This document shows positions 7,187 through 10,758 of a DNA stretch of 10,758 bases, piece by piece. The stretch covers positions 1-10,758 of the forward strand of contig JAEZVV010000193.1 in the NCBI GenBank assembly GCA_023443095.1, read 5' to 3'. A program made the position numbers and the translations under genes. The DNA comes from Pseudomonadota bacterium (lineage in GTDB: Bacteria > Pseudomonadota > Gammaproteobacteria > Burkholderiales > Burkholderiaceae_F). Under the pieces are notes generated by a model. It was not told where the DNA came from and ran no database searches. It saw only the letters and a program-made list of their open reading frames with translations. Positions within the stretch are counted from its first letter, which is position 1, and every line of letters starts with the position of its first letter.

Positions 7187-8029
7187 TCAGGCGCCGATCA
7201 CGCGCTGGCGTTGCTCGCCCAGCCCCTGGATGCCGAGCGTGACCACGTCGCCCGGCGTGAGCCAGCGCGGCGATTTCATTCCCATCGCCACCCCCGGTGG
7301 GGTGCCGGTGATGATCACGTCGCCCGGCAGCAGGCTCATGAAACGCGACAGGTAGCAGACGATCTGCTTGACGCTGAAGATCATCGAACGCGTGTTTCCG
7401 GTCTGCATGCGTTTGCCGTTGACGTCGAGCCAGAGATCGAGCGCTTGCGGGTCCGGCACTTCGTCGGCACTGACCAGCCACGGCCCGAGCGGGCCGAAGC
7501 TGTCGCAGCCCTTGCCCTTGTCCCATTGAGAACCGCGTTCGAACTGGAAGTTGCGCTCGGATACGTCGTTGGCCACGCAGTACCCGGCCACGTATTTGAG
7601 CGCTTCGGATTCGGCCACGTAACGGGCGGGCCTGCCGATCACCACGCCCAGCTCGACCTCCCAGTCGAGTTTGATCGAATGCGGCGGCTGGACGATGTCG
7701 TCACACGGGCCGCTGATGCAGCTCGTCCATTTGTTGAACACCACAGGTTCGGTCGGGATCGGCAGGCCGGCTTCGAGCGCGTGGTCGCGGTAATTGAGGC
7801 CGATGCCGATGAACTTGCCTATCCCTACAAAAGGAACGCCGAGCCTGGGCTTGGTCCGCACCAGCGGCAACGATTCGAGATCGAGCTCGCGCAAGCGGCG
7901 CTGGCCTTCGCGCGAATACACCGCGGGATCGATGTCGCGCACGTGTTCGGCAAGCGAACGGATGCGGCCTTGCGAATCGAGCACGCCGGGCTTCTCCCGG
8001 CCCGACGCGCCGTAACGGACGAATTTCAT
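7187..8029 (-). CDS. Fumarylacetoacetate hydrolase (FAH) family protein
   Basis: A 280-residue protein of the FAH superfamily, metal-dependent enzymes that hydrolyse, decarboxylate, isomerise or hydrate 2-keto acids and diketo acids in the cytoplasm. Seen: N-terminal domain MKFVRYG...EKPGVLD; GIGLNYRDHALEAG at 75-88 with His83; the W-E124-V-E126 pair and A-N-D155-V, the expected acidic metal ligands; the G-K-G stretch at 172-174 before the GPLGPWL segment; and the GDVIITGTPPGVAMG signature at 236-250. The length and N-terminus fit the group often annotated as ureidoglycolate lyase, 2,4-diketo-3-deoxy sugar-acid hydrolase or homoprotocatechuate-pathway isomerase. Sequence alone does not separate these substrates, and no pathway genes lie next to it. 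The ATG at 8029 matches the family's usual first residues but has no purine-rich ribosome binding site. It lies 46 bp after cbpM on the same strand. Confidence 0.9.
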   Translation of the reverse strand: MKFVRYGASGREKPGVLDSQGRIRSLAEHVRDIDPAVYSREGQRRLRELDLESLPLVRTKPRLGVPFVGIGKFIGIGLNYRDHALEAGLPIPTEPVVFNKWTSCISGPCDDIVQPPHSIKLDWEVELGVVIGRPARYVAESEALKYVAGYCVANDVSERNFQFERGSQWDKGKGCDSFGPLGPWLVSADEVPDPQALDLWLDVNGKRMQTGNTRSMIFSVKQIVCYLSRFMSLLPGDVIITGTPPGVAMGMKSPRWLTPGDVVTLGIQGLGEQRQRVIGA

Positions 8030-8050
8030 GGAAGGGGATCGGTGAAGGTG

Positions 8051-8062
8051 GGCGGCGCCGCC
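8051..8062. other. GC palindrome in the cbpM-FAH gap
   Basis: GGCGGCGCCGCC is a perfect 12-nt palindrome halfway between the cbpM stop and the FAH start. As RNA it could form a short stem; no U-tract follows. It may reduce read-through or be chance in GC-rich DNA. Confidence 0.3.
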
Positions 8063-8075
8063 GCTCCGTAAGGTT

Positions 8076-8375
8076 TCAGCGTGGGCGACTGCACTCCAGT
8101 TGACGCAAGCGTTGTTCGAGCTGGTCGATGCGGTCGAGGTAGGCCAGGGCGAGCGCCAACGCGGAAGCGTCGAGCGCAAACGCGCTGCGCAGCCGCGCCG
8201 CCCGCCGCGCCGCCACGATGGTGCGCGAGCGGAACATCAGTGTGGCGCCGGCCACCGGCTCGAAAGCACCCCACTCGACGAGTTCACCCACCACCTCGGC
8301 GGGCAGGCCCGAGGCGGTCACCAGTTCGGCCAGCGCCACCATGCTGTCTTCGTCCAGAACTGCGGCCTCGCTCAT
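8076..8375 (-). CDS. cbpM: Chaperone modulator CbpM
   Basis: A 99-residue protein of the CbpM/MerR-like helix-turn-helix family (E. coli CbpM has 101 residues). In E. coli CbpM binds the J domain of CbpA and blocks its co-chaperone activity and DNA binding. Visible features: a helix-turn-helix-like N-terminal part (about 12-40, ending WGAFEP, where the homologue has GVVEP); a central segment with F-R-S-R-T-I-V-A-A-R-R-A-A-R-L-R comparable to the HAAIVVQRAVRLR stretch of E. coli CbpM; and a C-terminal helix DRIDQLEQRLRQL (81-93) with heptad-like leucines. It starts 9 bp after cbpA, with AGGAGG overlapping the cbpA stop. Conserved synteny with cbpA strongly supports the call despite low sequence identity. 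Confidence 0.9.
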   Translation of the reverse strand: MSEAAVLDEDSMVALAELVTASGLPAEVVGELVEWGAFEPVAGATLMFRSRTIVAARRAARLRSAFALDASALALALAYLDRIDQLEQRLRQLECSRPR

Positions 8376-8380
8376 CTCGG

Positions 8381-8386
8381 CCTCCT
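8381..8386 (-). promoter_or_regulatory. Ribosome binding site of cbpM overlapping the cbpA stop codon
   Basis: A consensus AGGAGG lies 5 nt before the cbpM ATG. Its first two bases are the A and G of the cbpA TAG stop. Ribosomes finishing cbpA would sit on this site, which favours translational coupling of the two proteins. Confidence 0.8.
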
Positions 8387-9323
8387 AGGAGAGATTGGCG
8401 CGCGGATCAAACGCGCTGATCTGGGCGAGCTCCTGGTACAAGGCACGCTCGCGCTCGCTGACCACGCTCGGGGCGATGACGTTGATCACCAGGTAGAGGT
8501 CGCCCGCCCCGCCCTTGCGGTTGGGCATGCCCTTGCCGGCGAGCCGCATCTTCTGCCCGGGACGCATGCCGGGCTTGATCTTGAGCGCGACCCGGCCGTC
8601 GAGCGTGGGCACCTCGACGTCGGCGCCCAGCACAGCTTCCCAAGGCGCCAGCGGCAGGTCGAGATAGAGGTCGTGGCCCTCGATCCGGAAACGTCCGTGC
8701 TCGCGCAGGCGGATGTCGACGTAGAGGTCGCCGTTGGGGCCGCCGTGGCTGCCCGGCCCGCCTTTTCCGGCAAGGCGCAGACGCTGGCCGTCGACGGTTC
8801 CCTTGGGCACCTTGACCTGCAGCGTCTTGGGCACCCGGCGTACGCTGCCGTCGGGCTGGACCTCGGGTTCGTTGAGGTTGAGGCTGACCTCGGTTCCGGC
8901 CGCCGCCTGCTCGAGCGTGATTTCGGCCACCACTTCGTAGTCCTGGCCGGCCTGGGCGAAAGAGCGGCCAGCGCGGCCACGCCCGCCGCCGCCGAAAGCG
9001 GCGAACAGGTCGGACAAGTCCATGAAGTCCTCGGCACCGCCGCCGCGGCCGAAACCGCCGCCGAACTGGCGGCCCCAGTCGGGAGGCGGCTGGAAGTCCT
9101 CGCCCGCCCGACGCTGGCCGAGCTGGTCGTAGGCCTTGCGTTTCTCGGCGTCGCTGAGGGTCTGGTAGGCCTCGTTGACGTCCTTGAACTTCGCCTCTGC
9201 GTCCTTTTCCTTGGAGACGTCGGGGTGGTATTTGCGGGCGAGCTTGCGGTAGGCCTTCTTGACCTCGTCCTCCGAAGCGCCACGTTCGACGCCGAGGATG
9301 GCGTAGTAGTCCTTGTATTTCAC
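8385..9323 (-). CDS. cbpA: DnaJ-like co-chaperone CbpA (curved DNA-binding protein type)
   Basis: A 312-residue J-domain protein (E. coli CbpA has 306) that stimulates DnaK ATPase and, in E. coli, also binds DNA in the nucleoid in stationary phase. Layout: J domain at about 4-70 (KDYYAILGVERGASEDEVKKAYRKLA) with the H33-P34-D35 motif; Gly/Phe-rich linker at about 84-120; two client-binding beta domains at about 128-205 and 208-290; C-terminal helix RERALYQELAQI. There is no cysteine at all, so no zinc finger, which separates it from DnaJ. The GTG at 9323 gives the usual V/M-KYKDYY start. A TTG at 9398 would add 25 residues unlike the family and is rejected. The ribosome binding site is weak (AGG about 8 nt upstream). 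It is divergent from the exonuclease-Cho gene, with a 78-bp gap. Confidence 0.94.
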   Translation of the reverse strand: MKYKDYYAILGVERGASEDEVKKAYRKLARKYHPDVSKEKDAEAKFKDVNEAYQTLSDAEKRKAYDQLGQRRAGEDFQPPPDWGRQFGGGFGRGGGAEDFMDLSDLFAAFGGGGRGRAGRSFAQAGQDYEVVAEITLEQAAAGTEVSLNLNEPEVQPDGSVRRVPKTLQVKVPKGTVDGQRLRLAGKGGPGSHGGPNGDLYVDIRLREHGRFRIEGHDLYLDLPLAPWEAVLGADVEVPTLDGRVALKIKPGMRPGQKMRLAGKGMPNRKGGAGDLYLVINVIAPSVVSERERALYQELAQISAFDPRANLS

Positions 9324-9401
9324 GGCCGTGCCTGCATCAGGGTGTGTAGCGGCCGAGATTAGCGCCGCCGTGCCCCCGTGAACATGGGTTAGGCTCAAAC
9401 C
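9324..9401. promoter_or_regulatory. Divergent intergenic region between cbpA and the exonuclease-Cho gene
   Basis: This 78-bp gap must carry the promoters of both divergent genes unless they lie inside the coding regions. I see no convincing sigma-70 pair on either strand and no clear heat-shock sigma-32 site upstream of cbpA. Two dyads are visible: CACGGCCGTG at 9321-9330, which includes the cbpA GTG start, and an imperfect inverted repeat at 9383-9404 over the other start. The assignment rests on gene orientation. Confidence 0.5.
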
Positions 9402-9404
9402 ATG
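9383..9404 (+). repeat. Imperfect inverted repeat over the start of the exonuclease-Cho gene
   Basis: CATGGGTT (9383-9390) and AAACCATG (9397-9404) pair at 7 of 8 positions around a 6-nt loop, AGGCTC. The right arm contains the ATG start at 9402 and the left part overlaps the only AGG-like ribosome binding sequence. It could be an operator or an mRNA hairpin that hides the start codon. It may also be chance. Confidence 0.4.
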
Positions 9405-10758
9405 TTTGCGCCACGCATCGCTTTTGTTGACCTAGAGACCACCGGTACCAGCCCCGCCGGCGGGCGGGTGACGGAAGTGGGCATCGTGCTGCTGGAGACC
9501 GATGCCGACGGCAGCGAACGGGTCAGCGAATGGGCGAGCCTGGTCAACCCCGGCTGCACCATCCCCCCGTTCATCCAGTCGCTCACCGGCATCACCGATT
9601 CGATGGTACGCACGGCGCCCCGCTTTGCCGAGCTCGCGCCCGAGATCGCCGAGCGTTTAGCCGGCGCGGTTTTCGTCGCCCACAATGCACGTTTTGATTA
9701 CGGCTTCCTGCGCGCCGAGTTCGAACGCGTCGGCGTCGATTTCCGTGCCCCCACTTTGTGTACGGTGCGCCTGTCGCGCCAGCTCTACCCCGAGCGGGGC
9801 TCTCATTCGCTCGACGCGCTGATCGACCGTTTCGGCCTCACGGTGCAGGACCGTCACCGCGCGCTCGGCGATGCACGCCTGCTGCTCGCCTTCGTGTCCA
9901 AGCTCTACCAGCGCCTCCCGCCCGCGGCCATCGACGCGGCCGCGGCCAAGCTGCTCCAGCGGCCCTCGGTCCCGGCGCATCTTTCTGCCGAGATGCTCGA
10001 CGCCCTGCCGCAAGCGCCCGGCGTCTACCGCTTCTACGACGCCGGCCAGACCCTGCTCTACGTCGGCAAAAGCATCGATCTGCGCGACCGCGTCGCCGCG
10101 CATTTCCAGGATTCCCGCCATTCGAAGGCGCTGCAGCTGGCTCAGGAAGTGCACCGCCTAGAGTGGGACGAAACCGCGGGGGAGTTCGGCGCCCTGCTGT
10201 TGGAAGCGCTCCAGATCAAGACACTGCAGCCGCTCCACAACCAGCGGCTGCGGCGCAACACCGAAACCAGCTCGATTGCGCTCGACGAAATCGGCCGCGC
10301 CCGCTTCGTGCCGCTGGAGCAGATCGAAGCTGCCCTCTTGCCGCAGCACTACGGCCCTTTCGCCAGCCGCAGCGTGGCGCGCTCGATGCTCGTCAAGCTC
10401 GCGCGCGAACAAGAGTTATGCCTGCGCGCGCTCGGGCTCGAGAAGCGCGGCAAAAACGAGCCCTCCGACAGCCCCTGTTTCGCCCGCCAGCTGCAACGCT
10501 GCCGCGGCGCTTGCGTGGGCGCCGAGTCGCCCAGCGAACACGCGCAGCGGGCCGCCTGCGCGATGGCGCCGTGGCGCCTCGCGCGCTGGCCGCACGCGGG
10601 CGCGATCGCCCTGGTCGAGCGCGACCCGTGGCGCTCGAAAGAGGATTGGCACGTGTTCGACGCCTGGTCCCATCTCGGCACCGTCGGCTCGCACGCGGCC
10701 GCGTTCGAGCTGGCCGCCGCCGCGCCGCGCCGTTTCGATGCCGACGCTTATCGCCAGG
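9402..10758 (+). CDS. DEDDh 3'-5' exonuclease fused to Cho/UvrC-like GIY-YIG endonuclease (3' end beyond window)
   Basis: 452 visible residues with no stop before the right edge. The N-terminal domain (about 5-170) is a DnaQ-type exonuclease with all three motifs: D10-L-E12, H94-N-x-x-F-D99 and H152-R-A-x-x-D157. The second domain (about 200-280) is a GIY-YIG nuclease as in UvrC and Cho: G207-V-Y, Y220-V-G-K-S, an R-D-R segment at 228-230 and E268 in LLLEALQIK. UvrC-type domains cut damaged DNA 3' of the lesion; fused exonuclease-Cho proteins (for example mycobacterial Rv2191) are known, but their biological role is little characterised. Further on, C340, C359, C367 and C371 resemble the cysteines that hold the [4Fe-4S] cluster of UvrC, with C359/C367/C371 at identical spacing. 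The UvrC EndoV/RNase H and helix-hairpin-helix domains are not seen. The ATG at 9402 fits the exonuclease fold start, but its ribosome binding site is poor. Confidence 0.92.
   Translation, partial: MFAPRIAFVDLETTGTSPAGGRVTEVGIVLLETDADGSERVSEWASLVNPGCTIPPFIQSLTGITDSMVRTAPRFAELAPEIAERLAGAVFVAHNARFDYGFLRAEFERVGVDFRAPTLCTVRLSRQLYPERGSHSLDALIDRFGLTVQDRHRALGDARLLLAFVSKLYQRLPPAAIDAAAAKLLQRPSVPAHLSAEMLDALPQAPGVYRFYDAGQTLLYVGKSIDLRDRVAAHFQDSRHSKALQLAQEVHRLEWDETAGEFGALLLEALQIKTLQPLHNQRLRRNTETSSIALDEIGRARFVPLEQIEAALLPQHYGPFASRSVARSMLVKLAREQELCLRALGLEKRGKNEPSDSPCFARQLQRCRGACVGAESPSEHAQRAACAMAPWRLARWPHAGAIALVERDPWRSKEDWHVFDAWSHLGTVGSHAAAFELAAAAPRRFDADAYRQ

Noticed and set aside
3609..7355. A very long plus-strand open frame (over 1,200 codons) opposite the glutamate dehydrogenase.
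   Set aside because: It mirrors a gene with extreme GC at third positions, which removes stops on the opposite strand. Its translation is low-complexity, rich in Arg, Gly, Gln, His and Val, with no recognisable domain, while the minus strand encodes a full conserved enzyme.
9324..9398. A 25-residue extension of CbpA from a TTG at 9398.
   Set aside because: No homologue of this type has such a leader, no ribosome binding site precedes the TTG, and it would fill the whole divergent promoter region.
9395..10694. Minus-strand open frames opposite the exonuclease-Cho gene (for example 9657-10154).
   Set aside because: The plus strand encodes exonuclease and GIY-YIG motifs in one continuous frame from 9402 to the edge; the opposite frames show no domains.
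1..10758. Search for CRISPR arrays, tRNA genes, insertion sequences and attachment sites.
   Set aside because: By eye I found no direct repeat arrays, no tRNA-like cloverleaf, no transposase and no paired terminal repeats. A computed scan could still show weak cases.

Overview
This 10.76 kb window looks like an ordinary chromosomal stretch of a GC-rich proteobacterium, most likely a betaproteobacterium (Rhodocyclales-like). That placement is an inference from the very high GC at third codon positions, the large NAD-dependent glutamate dehydrogenase, the cbpA-cbpM pair and the exonuclease/Cho fusion; there is no rRNA or other marker to confirm it. I see no tRNA, rRNA, insertion sequence, phage gene, integrase, toxin-antitoxin pair or CRISPR array. 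Seven protein genes fill about 96% of the window, and no gap between genes exceeds 150 bp.

Layout: (1) positions 2-811, plus strand: the C-terminal part of a Cu+-type P1B ATPase (CopA), cut by the left edge. (2) 815-835: a perfect GC hairpin between two convergent genes. (3) A run of five minus-strand genes, in transcription order from the right: cbpA (9323-8385), cbpM (8375-8076), a fumarylacetoacetate hydrolase (FAH) family enzyme (8029-7187), a 1,585-residue NAD-glutamate dehydrogenase (7085-2328) and a YtfL/PaeA-type membrane protein with CBS domains (2179-842). (4) 9402-10758, plus strand: a DEDDh exonuclease fused to a Cho/UvrC-type GIY-YIG nuclease, divergent from cbpA and cut by the right edge.

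How the genes may work together: cbpA and cbpM form a clear unit, a DnaK co-chaperone and its modulator. They are 9 bp apart, and the cbpM ribosome binding site overlaps the cbpA stop codon. The FAH enzyme is 46 bp further down and could be read from the same transcript. The glutamate dehydrogenase has its own strong ribosome binding site in a 101 bp gap and may be separately transcribed. It catabolises glutamate to 2-oxoglutarate. YtfL homologues in enterobacteria have been linked to export of putrescine and cadaverine, so a shared role in nitrogen or polyamine balance is possible but speculative. The exonuclease-Cho fusion points to DNA repair.

I found no clear previously undescribed system. 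The points most worth a second look are the four-cysteine UvrC-like motif in the exonuclease-Cho fusion, the inverted repeat covering that gene's start codon, the non-consensus residue in a conserved glutamate dehydrogenase motif, and the FAH gene with no ribosome binding site behind cbpAM.
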